NCBI GenBank assembly: GCA_902488525.1
Contig: CABTWP010000024.1
Location: forward strand, 1-29,939
Direction of reading: 5' to 3'
Length of the DNA stretch: 29,939 bases
Source of the DNA: an uncultured Collinsella sp.
GTDB taxonomy: Bacteria; Actinomycetota; Coriobacteriia; Coriobacteriales; Coriobacteriaceae
The notes below the pieces were generated by a model, which ran no database searches, was not told the DNA's origin, and saw nothing but the letters and a program-made list of their open reading frames with translations. Positions 1 through 8,295 of the stretch are shown here, in pieces (positions within the stretch are counted from its first letter, which is position 1; each line of letters opens with the position of its first letter). A program made the position numbers and the translations under genes.

Positions 1-330
1 CATCCATCGCACGAGCTCCTCGTATGCCTCAAATTCCATGTCGTTGAGCTGCTCACGCGTCGTCCAGCCACCGTTGATATCCCAGGTCTCGGCATCGAGC
101 GGATCCTGGCCAATGATGGCATCGAGCATGATCTGCTCGTGATTACCCTTGAGCACGTGGGCGTTGGGCAGCGAGCGCACGAGCTTAATAACGCCGACCG
201 GATCGGGCCCGCGATCGATCATGTCGCCCAGCACGTACAGCGTGTCGTCGGACGTCAAAGAGATCTTAGACAGGGCCTCGTCAAGCGCACGCACGTGCCC
301 GTGAGCATCAGATGTCACATAGATCGCCAT
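1..330 (-). CDS. Metallophosphoesterase, PPP/ApaH-like (partial, N-terminal 110 residues)
   Basis: This gene reads leftward and runs off the window edge, so only the N-terminal 110 codons are visible. The protein opens MAIYVTSDAHGH and carries three metallophosphatase signatures: D-x-H near residues 8-10, GDMIDRGPD near residue 39, and GNHE near residue 62. These provide ligands for the two-metal site. The GD-x-x-DRG form is typical of the PPP Ser/Thr phosphatase and diadenosine-tetraphosphatase branch, so the likely role is cytosolic phosphate-ester or phosphoprotein hydrolysis. The substrate cannot be told from this part. The start is supported by a GGAGAGG ribosome-binding site about 7 nt upstream. 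The gene is divergent from the antiporter at 584. Confidence 0.85.
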   Translation of the reverse strand, partial: MAIYVTSDAHGHVRALDEALSKISLTSDDTLYVLGDMIDRGPDPVGVIKLVRSLPNAHVLKGNHEQIMLDAIIGQDPLDAETWDINGGWTTREQLNDMEFEAYEELVRWM

Positions 331-583
331 GGTACGCCTCTCCTTGCATTGCGGCCGAAGCCCGGTGCCGCAACTAAAACTTCAAGTTGAACTTAAACGT
401 TACCCATTGTACTCCGTTGCAATAAAGCTGGAAAGGGTTTCCGAGCAGAGGCAAAGACGGCAGCCATCTATGACGATATCGCGCACGCCCGCAATCCAAC
501 CCCATAAACCCACCATCTTTGGGTACAAATAACCGCAGACAACTGACCGTGCCACGCCAACCACCCAGGAGCGGACACTATCC

Positions 584-2185
584 ATGAACCAGATCCTTCT
601 CTTTATCGGCTTCGTCATCATTTTGTGCCTGACCATCAAACCCGTCGGCAAAAAACTCCCCTTCCCCACCCTGCTCATCTTTATCGCGCTGGGCATGCTG
701 TTGGGCGTCAACGGCCCGACGCATATCGACTTTAGCGACTACGCACTCACCGAAACCGTCTGCAGCACGGCGCTGCTGTTCATCATGTTCTACGGCGGCT
801 TTAACACCAATATCGACCGCGCCAAGCCCGTCGCTGCGCCGGCGGTGCTGCTGAGCACGCTCGGCGTCGTCATCACTGCCGGCATCACCGGCGTGTTCGC
901 CCACTTCGCGCTGGGGTTCGACTGGATCGGTGGCCTGCTGCTGGGATCGGTCGTGGCATCCACCGACGCGGCAAGCGTCTTTAGCGTACTGCGTGAGCAC
1001 AGCCTGTCGCTGAGAGGTGGCACCGACTCGCTGCTCGAGGTCGAATCGGGCTCCAACGACCCCGTCGCCTACATGCTCACCGCCGTGCTCGCCACACTAG
1101 CGGCCGGCGGCGACATCAACATTCCCGCACTGCTGACCAAGCAGATTATCCTGGGCGTGGGCCTGGGCCTTGCCATCGGCTGGGCGGCGGGCCGCCTGAT
1201 TGAACGCGCGCACGCAACGGCCAAGGACGCGCAGACCATCTTTTTGTTCGCCGTGGCCATCGTCGCCTACGCGCTGCCGAGCTACCTGGGCGGCAACGGC
1301 TTTTTGGCTGTATACCTGGCCGGCATTGTGCTGGGTGCGAGCGACATCACCGGCAAGGTCGAGATGGCGCACTTTTTTGACACCCTCACCGAGATGGCCG
1401 AGATGACCATCTTCTTTTTGCTGGGCCTGCTCGTCACGCCCGCGCGCCTGCCGCAAATGCTGCTGCCGGGCCTGGCGCTCATGGCGTTTATGCTCTTTGT
1501 GAGCCGTCCCATCGCCGTCGGCGTGCTCCTGGCGCCCTTTAAGACGAACCCCCGCCAGGTCGCGCTCGTAAGCTGGGCGGGCCTGCGCGGCGCAGCTTCG
1601 GTCGTATTTAGCCTCTTTGCCGTAGTGGCCGGTCTCCCCGGCGGTCACAACCTGTTTGACCTGGTGTTTGTGATTGCCGTGTCGAGCATTGTGGTGCAGG
1701 GCTCGCTGCTGCCGGCGGTGGCGAAGAAGCTCGATATGATCGATGCGACCGGCGACGTGCGCCGCACCTTTAACGACTACCGCGACGAGGACGGCATGTC
1801 GTTTGTAAAGCTCAAGGTGGGCGCTGGACATCCGTTTGCCGGACGCTCGCTCGCGGACATTGGCAGCGCCACAAATATGCTCGTGGTCCTGGTGCTGCGC
1901 GACGGGGCGCACCCGGTACTGCCCAATGGCGACACCGTAATCCAGGAAGGCGATCTGCTGGTGATGGCCGCGCCGACGTTCGAAGAGCGTACCGAAGTTA
2001 CGCTGCGCGAGGTCACCGTGACTCCCCACGGTCGCCTGGCCGGCCAGCGTCTTCGCGATGTGCCGCAAGGCAAGCATCCCTTTATCGTCGTGATGCTCAA
2101 ACGCGACGGCCAGACGATCATCCCCGACGGCAACACCCTCATATACGCCGGCGACGAAGCCGTCATCGCCACACTGGCGTCGTAG
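584..2185 (+). CDS. Potassium/proton antiporter, CPA1 (NhaP2/CvrA-like) with two RCK_C domains
   Basis: A membrane antiporter of 533 residues. Residues 1 to about 390 form a Na+/H+-exchanger domain of roughly twelve hydrophobic helices. It includes the segment STDAASVFSVLRE and SGSNDPVAYMLT, where family members keep acidic ion-binding residues. The cytosolic tail holds two consecutive RCK_C (TrkA-C) modules, about 407-470 and 475-533, each with the pattern G-x-L-A-G-x-x-L and a terminal 'GD-x-x-V/M' strand. This architecture fits K+(Na+)/H+ antiporters gated by nucleotides or ions, so the likely role is K+ extrusion or pH homeostasis. An AGGAG lies 12 nt before the ATG. The gene stands alone. 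A short open frame overlaps its stop (see 2185-2277). Confidence 0.88.
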   Translation: MNQILLFIGFVIILCLTIKPVGKKLPFPTLLIFIALGMLLGVNGPTHIDFSDYALTETVCSTALLFIMFYGGFNTNIDRAKPVAAPAVLLSTLGVVITAGITGVFAHFALGFDWIGGLLLGSVVASTDAASVFSVLREHSLSLRGGTDSLLEVESGSNDPVAYMLTAVLATLAAGGDINIPALLTKQIILGVGLGLAIGWAAGRLIERAHATAKDAQTIFLFAVAIVAYALPSYLGGNGFLAVYLAGIVLGASDITGKVEMAHFFDTLTEMAEMTIFFLLGLLVTPARLPQMLLPGLALMAFMLFVSRPIAVGVLLAPFKTNPRQVALVSWAGLRGAASVVFSLFAVVAGLPGGHNLFDLVFVIAVSSIVVQGSLLPAVAKKLDMIDATGDVRRTFNDYRDEDGMSFVKLKVGAGHPFAGRSLADIGSATNMLVVLVLRDGAHPVLPNGDTVIQEGDLLVMAAPTFEERTEVTLREVTVTPHGRLAGQRLRDVPQGKHPFIVVMLKRDGQTIIPDGNTLIYAGDEAVIATLAS

Positions 2186-2277
2186 TGACCAGGAAGTGGC
2201 TAATTTGCGACGAAGAGATCAAGCGCCTAGAGAACCTCATGCCTTCGCTCGCAGATTCGGATTTGCCTGAGGAGTAA
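2185..2277 (+). CDS. Possible 30-codon ORF overlapping the antiporter stop
   Basis: A GTG overlaps the last base of the antiporter TAG and opens a 30-codon frame, offset by two bases from the antiporter frame. Its predicted product ends IKRLENLMPSLADSDLPEE. The charged, helical composition looks protein-like rather than random. It resembles the helix that often follows the last strand of RCK_C domains. It may be a translationally coupled small protein, or a C-terminal extension detached by a frameshift. No clear ribosome-binding site is visible and the length allows chance. Confidence 0.2.
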   Translation: MTRKWLICDEEIKRLENLMPSLADSDLPEE

Positions 2278-2412
2278 AGCACCCCTCCCCCATGTAACCA
2301 TCCTGTAAATCATAGCGGCGCACTCGGGTTTTGCTGTGATGCGGTCGCGCCTGGCGCTCCACTGTGCTAAAGTATCCCGAACGTTCAAACGACTACGAGG
2401 GGGAACTAGAAG

Positions 2413-3537
2413 ATGGCACGTGTGCACAACTTCTCAGCTGGCCCGGCTGCGCTGCCTACAAGCGTGCTCGCCGAGATCGCCGACGAGATGATGGACTACC
2501 GCGGTTGCGGTATGTCCGTGCTCGAGATGAGTCATCGATCTAGCATGTACCAGCAGATCATCGACGACGCCGAGGCAACCCTGCGCCGCCTGTTGAGCAT
2601 CCCCGACAACTACCGTGTCCTGTTTTTGCAGGGCGGCGCCACGCTGCAGTTCGCGGGCATCCCGATGAACCTCATGCGCCGCGGCCGCGCCGGCTACGTC
2701 GTGACCGGCAACTTTGCCAACAAGGCGTTCAAGGAGGCCGCCAAGTACGACGAGGCCGTGCTGCTCGCGAGCTCCGAGGACACCAATTTCGACCGCATCC
2801 CCGACATGGCCGACATCAACGCGCGCATTGCCGCCGAGGCCGCGGGCGACGGGCTCGACTACGTCTACATCTGCCAGAACAACACCATCTTTGGCACCAT
2901 GTTCCACGAGCTGCCCGATTGCGGCGACGTGCCGCTGGTCGCCGATGTCTCGAGCTGCTTCCTGTCGCAGCCGCTCGACGTTGAGCGCTACGGGCTCATT
3001 TACGCCGGCGCGCAGAAAAACGCCGGAGCCGCGGGCGTGACCGTGGTCATCGTGCGCGACGACCTCATCGCGGATGGCCCCGCCTTTGCGCAGACGCCGC
3101 AGTACCTGGACCTTAAGACCCAGGCCGCCAAGGGTTCCATGCTCAACACGCCCAACACCTTTGGCATCTACGTGTGCGGCAAGGTGTTCCGCTGGGTCGA
3201 GGAGACCGGCGGACTTGCCGCCATGGCCGAGCGCAACTGGGCCAAGGCCAACCTGCTCTACGACCTGCTCGAGCACAGCGAGCTGTTCCATGGCACCACG
3301 CAGGCCGACAGCCGCTCCATTGCCAACGTCACCTTCCGCACCGGCGACGCCGAACTCGACGCGGCCTTTGTCGCAGGCGCGGCCGAGCACCAGATTCAAA
3401 ACGTCAAGGGCCATCGCCTGGTGGGCGGCATGCGCGCCAGCGTCTACAACGCCGTAACCATGGAAGACGTGCAGGCACTGGCCTCGTACATGAAGGACTT
3501 CGAAGCGCAGCATAGTTTGAGCCCGCGATCTAACTAG
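2413..3537 (+). CDS. serC: Phosphoserine aminotransferase
   Basis: A PLP-dependent class V aminotransferase of 374 residues, the usual family size. It converts 3-phosphohydroxypyruvate and glutamate to phosphoserine and 2-oxoglutarate, the second step of serine synthesis. Family signatures include VHNFSAGPAALP at the N terminus, LEMSHRS, LFLQGGATLQF and the PLP-lysine region YAGAQKNAGAAGV. The ATG follows a strong GAGGGGGA ribosome-binding site. serA follows after 69 nt in the same direction, so the two are probably co-transcribed. A short CCCGC/GCGGG hairpin at 3538-3552 lies between them without a U-run and should not terminate strongly. Confidence 0.95.
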   Translation: MARVHNFSAGPAALPTSVLAEIADEMMDYRGCGMSVLEMSHRSSMYQQIIDDAEATLRRLLSIPDNYRVLFLQGGATLQFAGIPMNLMRRGRAGYVVTGNFANKAFKEAAKYDEAVLLASSEDTNFDRIPDMADINARIAAEAAGDGLDYVYICQNNTIFGTMFHELPDCGDVPLVADVSSCFLSQPLDVERYGLIYAGAQKNAGAAGVTVVIVRDDLIADGPAFAQTPQYLDLKTQAAKGSMLNTPNTFGIYVCGKVFRWVEETGGLAAMAERNWAKANLLYDLLEHSELFHGTTQADSRSIANVTFRTGDAELDAAFVAGAAEHQIQNVKGHRLVGGMRASVYNAVTMEDVQALASYMKDFEAQHSLSPRSN

Positions 3538-3606
3538 CCCGCAACGAGCGGGCCGACCAGCCACTTCAAACCACTTGTTTTAAACAAACCTGCTAAGGAG
3601 TTTTCC

Positions 3607-4770
3607 ATGCGCAAGATCAAAACCATCGACGACATTACCAAAGACGGCAAAGTCGAGTTTGGCGAGGGCTACGAGTTTGTGGGCACCGCCGAGGAGGCCG
3701 ACGCCATCCTGATGCGCTCCACCGACCTGCACGGCTACGAGCTGCCCGAGGGCATTCGCGCTATCGCCCGCTGCGGCGCCGGCGTCAACAACATCCCCGT
3801 CGAGGAGTACGCCAAGAAGGGCGTCGTCGTCTTTAACTCCCCCGGCGCCAACAGCAACGCCGTCAAGGAGCTCGTCCTGGGCATGCTGGTGCTCTCGAGC
3901 CGCGGCGTGGTGCAGTCGATGAACTGGGTGCGCGACAACGCCGACGATCCCGAAATTCAGGTCGACGCCGAGAAGGCCAAGAAGGCCTTTGTGGGCCGCG
4001 AGCTCAAGGGCAAGCGCATCGGCGTCATCGGCCTGGGCAACGTAGGCTCCAAGGTCGCCAACGCCTGCGTTGACCTGGGCATGGATGTCTACGGCTACGA
4101 CCCGTTCATTTCCGTTGAGCACGCGTGGGTGCTGAGCCGCGAGGTGCAGCGCGTGGGCACGCTCGAAGATCTCTGCCGCGGCTGTGATTACCTCACGGTG
4201 CACGTGCCCAGCAAGGCCGACACCGTCGGCATGATCAGCACCGAGCAGATTAACCTGCTGGCACCGGACGCCGTGCTCATCAACTACGCGCGCGAAACCA
4301 TCATTGACGAGGACGCCGTCGACGCCGCCCTGCGCGAGGGCAAGCTCAGCTGGTTTAGCTGCGACTTCGCCACGCCCAAGACGGTCAAGATGCCCAATAC
4401 GTTTATCACCACGCACTCGGGCGCCGGCACCGGCGAGGCCGAGGCCAACTGCGCCGACATGGCCATCAGCGAGCTCAAGGATTACCTGGAGAACGGCAAC
4501 ATCGCACACAGCGTCAACTACCCCGCCTGCAGCATGGGCAAGGCGCGCGCTGCAAGCCGCATTGCCTGCCTGCATGCCAACGTGCCCAACATGATCGGCC
4601 AGATCACGGCCATCCTGGCCAAGGACAACGCCAACGTGCAGCGTATGACCAACGAGTCCGCCGGCGAGAACGCCTACACCATGTTCGACACCGACGAACA
4701 CCTAGACAGCAGCACCATCGAGGCGCTCAAGCAGATTCCGTCGATGTATCGCGTGCGCGTGATCAAGTAG
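3607..4770 (+). CDS. serA: D-3-phosphoglycerate dehydrogenase, short ACT-domain type
   Basis: An NAD-dependent D-2-hydroxyacid dehydrogenase of 387 residues. It oxidises 3-phosphoglycerate to 3-phosphohydroxypyruvate, the first committed step of serine synthesis. The Rossmann motif GVIGLGNVGSKVAN lies near residues 139-152. The catalytic Arg is in NYARETIIDEDAV, and the conserved C-terminal catalytic His is in TTHSGAGTGEAE. An ACT regulatory domain (HANVPNMIGQITAILAKDN) occupies the last 70 residues and suggests serine feedback control. The chain lacks the extra intervening domain of the long 520-residue form. An AAGGAG lies 6 nt before the ATG. A strong terminator follows at 4833. Confidence 0.93.
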   Translation: MRKIKTIDDITKDGKVEFGEGYEFVGTAEEADAILMRSTDLHGYELPEGIRAIARCGAGVNNIPVEEYAKKGVVVFNSPGANSNAVKELVLGMLVLSSRGVVQSMNWVRDNADDPEIQVDAEKAKKAFVGRELKGKRIGVIGLGNVGSKVANACVDLGMDVYGYDPFISVEHAWVLSREVQRVGTLEDLCRGCDYLTVHVPSKADTVGMISTEQINLLAPDAVLINYARETIIDEDAVDAALREGKLSWFSCDFATPKTVKMPNTFITTHSGAGTGEAEANCADMAISELKDYLENGNIAHSVNYPACSMGKARAASRIACLHANVPNMIGQITAILAKDNANVQRMTNESAGENAYTMFDTDEHLDSSTIEALKQIPSMYRVRVIK

Positions 4771-4832
4771 CGCCGACTGACCTGACGGGCAGCTCCCCAT
4801 GTGGCCTGCCCGTCACTGACATTGAATGCCCG

Positions 4833-4869
4833 CGGGGGTGCCTTTCGCACGAGAGGCGCCCCCGTTTTT
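4833..4869 (+). terminator. Rho-independent terminator after serC-serA
   Basis: A 14-bp GC-rich stem (4833-4846 with 4851-4864, two G-U pairs) closes a GCAC loop and is followed by five T. It lies about 60 nt after serA. A separate hairpin, GACGGGCAG (4784-4792) with CTGCCCGTC (4806-4814), precedes it without a T-run. Confidence 0.85.
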
Positions 4870-4947
4870 GTGAGCGCTCCATTAAATGCACCGAGCCGCT
4901 TCTTGGCATACAATTTGTATGTTGACCTAACTATCTGTGAGGTGCCT

Positions 4948-6168
4948 ATGGTTGATACAGATTTTGCCTGGTGGCTTACGCAAGGGCTCGTGCGGATCGA
5001 CAGTTCCGACCCAGGTGCGTATGAGGGCGAGATTGAACGCTATATCAAAGCGTTGGTTGAGGAACGGTTGGCGCAGCTGAGCCATCCGGTACTCGATGCC
5101 GTGCAGGTTGAGGAACTCGAGGTGCTGCCCGGGCGCCGCAACCTTATGGTCACCGTGCCGGGACTGAGCGACGAGCCACGGCTCGTCTATATCTGCCATA
5201 TGGATACCGTTACACTGGGCGATGGCTGGGACGCGGACATTCCGCCGCTCGGAGCGATCGTGCGCAACGATAAACTCTATGGCCGCGGTGCCTGCGATAT
5301 GAAGGGTGGCCTGGCCTGCGCCATTGCCGCACTGGTCCATACGCTCGAGCGCGTGGCGGCAGAAGGCAAGCTGCCCCGCCGTGGCTTCTCACTCATTTGC
5401 TCGGTCGACGAGGAGGACTTTATGCGCGGCTCAGAGGCCACGATCGATGCTGGCTGGGTCGGCTCGCGTGAATGGGTGCTGGACACCGAGCCCACCGACG
5501 GACAGATCCAGGTGGCGCACAAGGGGCGTACGTGGTTCGAGATTGAAATGACTGGCGTGACGGCGCATGCGAGCCAGCCCTGGAAGGGCGCGGATGCCGT
5601 CGCTGCCATGGCCGAGGTCGTGTGTTCGCTCCGTCGCGCGTTTATGGCGCTGCCCGCGCACGATGAGCTGGGGCCTTCGACCATCACGTTTGGCCAAATC
5701 GAGGGCGGATATCGCCCCTATGTCGTGCCCGACCGCGCCAAAGTCTGGGTCGACATGCGTCTGACGCCTCCGACCGATACGGCCGCCGCGAAGCGCATGG
5801 TAGAGCTGGCCATCGCCGGCGCCGAAGCCGCGGTCCCCGGTTGCCATGGCAGCTACACCGTGACGGGCGACCGCCCCGCCATCGAGCGCGACCCGAACTC
5901 TCCCCTTCTAGCAGCGCTCAAGCGTGCCGCCGATGACGTGACGGACGCGGACACGACCGTCGGCTTCTTTACCGGCTACACCGACACCGCCGTCATTGCC
6001 GGCAAGACAGGTAACCGCAATTGCATGAGCTACGGTCCCGGGTCGCTCGCGCTCGCGCACAAGCCCAACGAATATGTGCCCCACGCCGATATCGTTCGTT
6101 GTCAGCAGGTGCTAATCGCGCTCGCCGATAACGTGCTCTGGGACGCGAGCGGCCAAGTTGGGGCATAA
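4948..6168 (+). CDS. M20 family metallopeptidase (ArgE/DapE-like)
   Basis: A cytosolic zinc amidohydrolase of 406 residues that should cleave a peptide or N-acyl bond. The di-metal site is complete: ICHMDTVTLGDGW (His), GRGACDMKGG (bridging Asp), CSVDEED (general base and ligand Glu), LDTEPTD (acidic ligand) and LAHKPNEYV (terminal His). The dimerisation 'lid' contains GVTAHASQPWKGADA. The exact substrate cannot be read off. The frame stays open back to 4801, but those codons run through the serA terminator. The ATG at 4948 has a TGAGGTG ribosome-binding site and follows a possible -10 TACAAT at 4909-4914. A DUF1015-like gene follows after 39 nt. Confidence 0.85.
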   Translation: MVDTDFAWWLTQGLVRIDSSDPGAYEGEIERYIKALVEERLAQLSHPVLDAVQVEELEVLPGRRNLMVTVPGLSDEPRLVYICHMDTVTLGDGWDADIPPLGAIVRNDKLYGRGACDMKGGLACAIAALVHTLERVAAEGKLPRRGFSLICSVDEEDFMRGSEATIDAGWVGSREWVLDTEPTDGQIQVAHKGRTWFEIEMTGVTAHASQPWKGADAVAAMAEVVCSLRRAFMALPAHDELGPSTITFGQIEGGYRPYVVPDRAKVWVDMRLTPPTDTAAAKRMVELAIAGAEAAVPGCHGSYTVTGDRPAIERDPNSPLLAALKRAADDVTDADTTVGFFTGYTDTAVIAGKTGNRNCMSYGPGSLALAHKPNEYVPHADIVRCQQVLIALADNVLWDASGQVGA

Positions 6169-6207
6169 TAAGCCGCGAACAAACCGACTCGTGCGTTAGG
6201 ACCGCCC

Positions 6208-6888
6208 ATGAAAGCACTTCCGTTTCCCTGCATCCGCCCGGCTCAGGACCGCGTGCTCGAGGCGCTGCCTGCAATGGGCAGCATCCTGAGCGGCAACGAT
6301 GCTCTGCGCGGAGCCCTTGCCGATGGTCTGATGCTCAAGGACCCGGGTGCGGCGTATTACGTGTACGAATGCTCGGGCGAGCCGGGACGTGTGACGGGTG
6401 TCGTGGCGATCTGCCCGGTTGGTGCGCTGGCGGGCGGCGACGCGGTTGCCGCCGATACGACCGCCGCTGCGCGCGCAATCGCCGACCTCAAGGTACAGCC
6501 CCGTCCCGTAACGCTTGTCTACGAAGCCTCTCCCGTCATGGATATCATCCTCGGCGCCGCAAAAGAGGGCGCTTCACTCTATGCCGTCACCGACCCCGCC
6601 GGCATTACGCACCGCGTGTGGGAGGTCAAGCGCGAGGACGCCGTCGGGGCCATCCGCGCCATGCTCGACCAGGCGCCGGAGCCGGCACTGGCCGACGACC
6701 CTGCCTACGCTGTCGCACTAGTCGAGGCATCACAGCTCCTGGCCGACGATGCACGTGCCGCCGGCACCTACACGGGCAAAGAGCCGTTCAACTTTGCCGT
6801 AGCTGCGCTCTTCCCCGCCGCGCAGGTCAGCGGCGGCGCGGCGCAGGTTCCGACGGGTCTGCTCACGCACCAGGTCGCGCGGTTCTAG
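6208..6888 (+). CDS. Short DUF1015-like protein
   Basis: A 226-residue protein whose pattern matches the DUF1015 (COG4198) family. It has an N-terminal LPFPCIRP segment, LKDPGAAYYVYECSGEPGRVTGVVA, and later ITHRVWEVKREDAV. Full family members are about 400 residues and carry a conserved DGHHR motif. At the matching place this protein reads LADDPAYAVAL, and it ends soon after an EPFNFAVAALFP strand. It therefore looks like a shortened, divergent member that may have lost the family's active motif. DUF1015 genes are, from memory, often found near serC and serA, and here serC-serA lie 1.4 kb upstream. The function is unknown. A strong terminator follows at 6934. Confidence 0.6.
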   Translation: MKALPFPCIRPAQDRVLEALPAMGSILSGNDALRGALADGLMLKDPGAAYYVYECSGEPGRVTGVVAICPVGALAGGDAVAADTTAAARAIADLKVQPRPVTLVYEASPVMDIILGAAKEGASLYAVTDPAGITHRVWEVKREDAVGAIRAMLDQAPEPALADDPAYAVALVEASQLLADDARAAGTYTGKEPFNFAVAALFPAAQVSGGAAQVPTGLLTHQVARF

Positions 6889-6933
6889 CAAGACCAGACC
6901 GTCCAGCACAAAAATCGGCAGCCCAACAAACAG

Positions 6934-6974
6934 GGGGCGGAGATGCAGCAGGTACATGCATCTCCGCCCCTTTT
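6934..6974 (+). terminator. Rho-independent terminator between convergent genes
   Basis: A perfect 14-bp stem, GGGGCGGAGATGCA (6934-6947) with its complement at 6957-6970, has a 9-nt loop and is followed by TTTT. It ends the M20/DUF1015 unit. On the minus strand it is followed by CTGTTTGTT, so it may also slow transcripts coming from the phosphatase genes. Confidence 0.85.
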
Positions 6975-7017
6975 GCGTCGAGAAGCTATGCCGACGACCC
7001 GTGCCGCCGCGCTCGCG

Positions 7018-7653
7018 TTATCCGCGCTGCGGACCCGCAGTAGCCACGAGCGGTTCAAGCCCCAGCTCGCGCGCGTAGTCTTCCTGCGTAAAGACTTCGA
7101 CCAGTTCAAACGTATCGGCCGCATCGTCAAACGCAAAATGCAGCACTGAGCAGTTGCCCGGCACGCGTTCGCGCTCGTCGGCCGCCGCGCCCCGCACGTG
7201 GTCCAAAAACTCCTTGATAGCCGAACCGTGGCTCACCGCGAGCACGCACTCGTGGTCCGGACGTCGCATAAGATCGGTTATCGTCGCCGCCATGCGCTCG
7301 CGCACCTGCATCTGGCCCTCGCCGCCAAACTGACGATAGAAATCTCGCCACGGGCGCTCGGGCATAAGCATCACGCGCTCGGCCTCAAAGTCGCCAAAGA
7401 ACCACTCACGCAGACCGTCCAGGCGCTCGTACGCCAAGCCCGGCCACAGGTTGGCGATAGTCTGCTCGGTGCGATGAAGTGTGGAGGTGTAGGCATGATC
7501 GGGTTCAATGCCGCGCGCACGTAAGAACATGCCGGCACGCGCCGCCTGGTCGCATCCCAGCTGCGTGAGCGGCGAGTCACTCCAACCCTGAATAATGCGC
7601 TTAAGGTTGAATATTGTCTGCCCATGACGAACCAGATACAGGTCTTTATTCAT
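7018..7653 (-). CDS. Histidine phosphatase family protein (phosphoglycerate-mutase-like), copy 1
   Basis: A 211-residue member of the histidine phosphatase superfamily. It has the N-terminal phospho-acceptor motif LVRHGQT, the phosphate-binding Arg in STLHRTEQT, the acidic residue in REWFFGDFE and the second His in AVSHGSA. The reaction is dephosphorylation of a small phosphorylated metabolite through a phosphohistidine intermediate; the substrate is not evident. The chosen ATG (MNKDLYLV) has an AAAGGA site upstream, which excludes the earlier in-frame ATG at 7677. The upstream gene's stop lies 17 nt away, so the two phosphatases form an operon and look like a tandem duplication. Confidence 0.85.
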   Translation of the reverse strand: MNKDLYLVRHGQTIFNLKRIIQGWSDSPLTQLGCDQAARAGMFLRARGIEPDHAYTSTLHRTEQTIANLWPGLAYERLDGLREWFFGDFEAERVMLMPERPWRDFYRQFGGEGQMQVRERMAATITDLMRRPDHECVLAVSHGSAIKEFLDHVRGAAADERERVPGNCSVLHFAFDDAADTFELVEVFTQEDYARELGLEPLVATAGPQRG

Positions 7654-7670
7654 AGGGGTCCTTTCGTTCG

Positions 7671-8213
7671 TTACCAATCAAGGAGCGAAAACGCACCGTC
7701 GCAATAGCCAAAATGAAGCACGGCACCGTTGTCGGGTAGCTCTCCCCTGCCAGTCACATACTCAAGAAACTCCTGGCAGGAAGAGCCGTGGGAGACTGCC
7801 AGCACACAGTCGTGCTGCGGCCTGGCCATGATGTGGGACAGCGCCGCGACCATGCGCGACTGGAGCTCGCCTTCAGACTCGCCACCAAAGGCCACCGGAT
7901 AATCACCCCAGGGCTGCGGCGGCATCTCGCGATTTGATGTACCCTCCAGCGAGCCCAAATGCCACTCGCGCAGGTCATCGACCAGCTCTATCGAGCGGCC
8001 CTCACCAGCAATTAGCTCAGCCGTATGCCGCGCCCGGCCCAACGGCGAGGAATACACACGGTCAAAGGTCACGCCACGCGCCTCAAACGCCGCGCGCGTC
8101 GCCAGCGCCTGCTCGCGCCCGCGCGCCGTAAGCGGCGAATCGTGCCCACCCTGCAAAATGTTCTGCACATTGAGCTCAGTCTGCCCATGCCGCACCAAAT
8201 ACAAATCTGCCAC
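7671..8213 (-). CDS. Histidine phosphatase family protein (phosphoglycerate-mutase-like), copy 2
   Basis: A 180-residue histidine phosphatase with LVRHGQTELN (nucleophile His), SSPLGRARHTAE (Arg), REWHLGSLEG (acid) and AVSHGSSCQEFL (second His). It aligns along its length with the downstream protein at 7018-7653, sharing REW, FGGE, a 'RPxH(D/E)CVLAVSHGS' stretch and a VLHF segment. The two are therefore paralogues that probably arose by tandem duplication. Copy 2 is shorter and ends at LLDW. A GGGGAGGACG ribosome-binding site supports the start. A hairpin repeat sits directly upstream at 8229-8263. Confidence 0.85.
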   Translation of the reverse strand: MADLYLVRHGQTELNVQNILQGGHDSPLTARGREQALATRAAFEARGVTFDRVYSSPLGRARHTAELIAGEGRSIELVDDLREWHLGSLEGTSNREMPPQPWGDYPVAFGGESEGELQSRMVAALSHIMARPQHDCVLAVSHGSSCQEFLEYVTGRGELPDNGAVLHFGYCDGAFSLLDW

Positions 8214-8228
8214 ACGTCCTCCCCTCGC

Positions 8229-8263
8229 ACCACCGCAAAGGGGACAGGTACCTTTGTGGTGGT
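8229..8263. repeat. Short hairpin repeat upstream of histidine phosphatase copy 2
   Basis: ACCACCGCAAAGG (8229-8241) pairs with CCTTTGTGGTGGT (8251-8263), 12 of 13 with one G-U, around the loop GGACAGGTA. There is no T-run on either side. It lies between the nitroreductase stop and the start region of the next gene, and resembles REP-type intergenic palindromes. Confidence 0.55.
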
Positions 8264-8295
8264 TTACCGCCGGATCACACCGCGGTGACGCTCAG

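Noticed and set aside
1097..2077. A 326-codon minus-strand frame inside the antiporter gene
   Set aside because: A shadow of the plus-strand gene: basic, His-rich product with no family pattern and no ribosome-binding site.
4801..4947. An upstream extension of the M20 peptidase
   Set aside because: These codons run through the serA terminator and a probable promoter.
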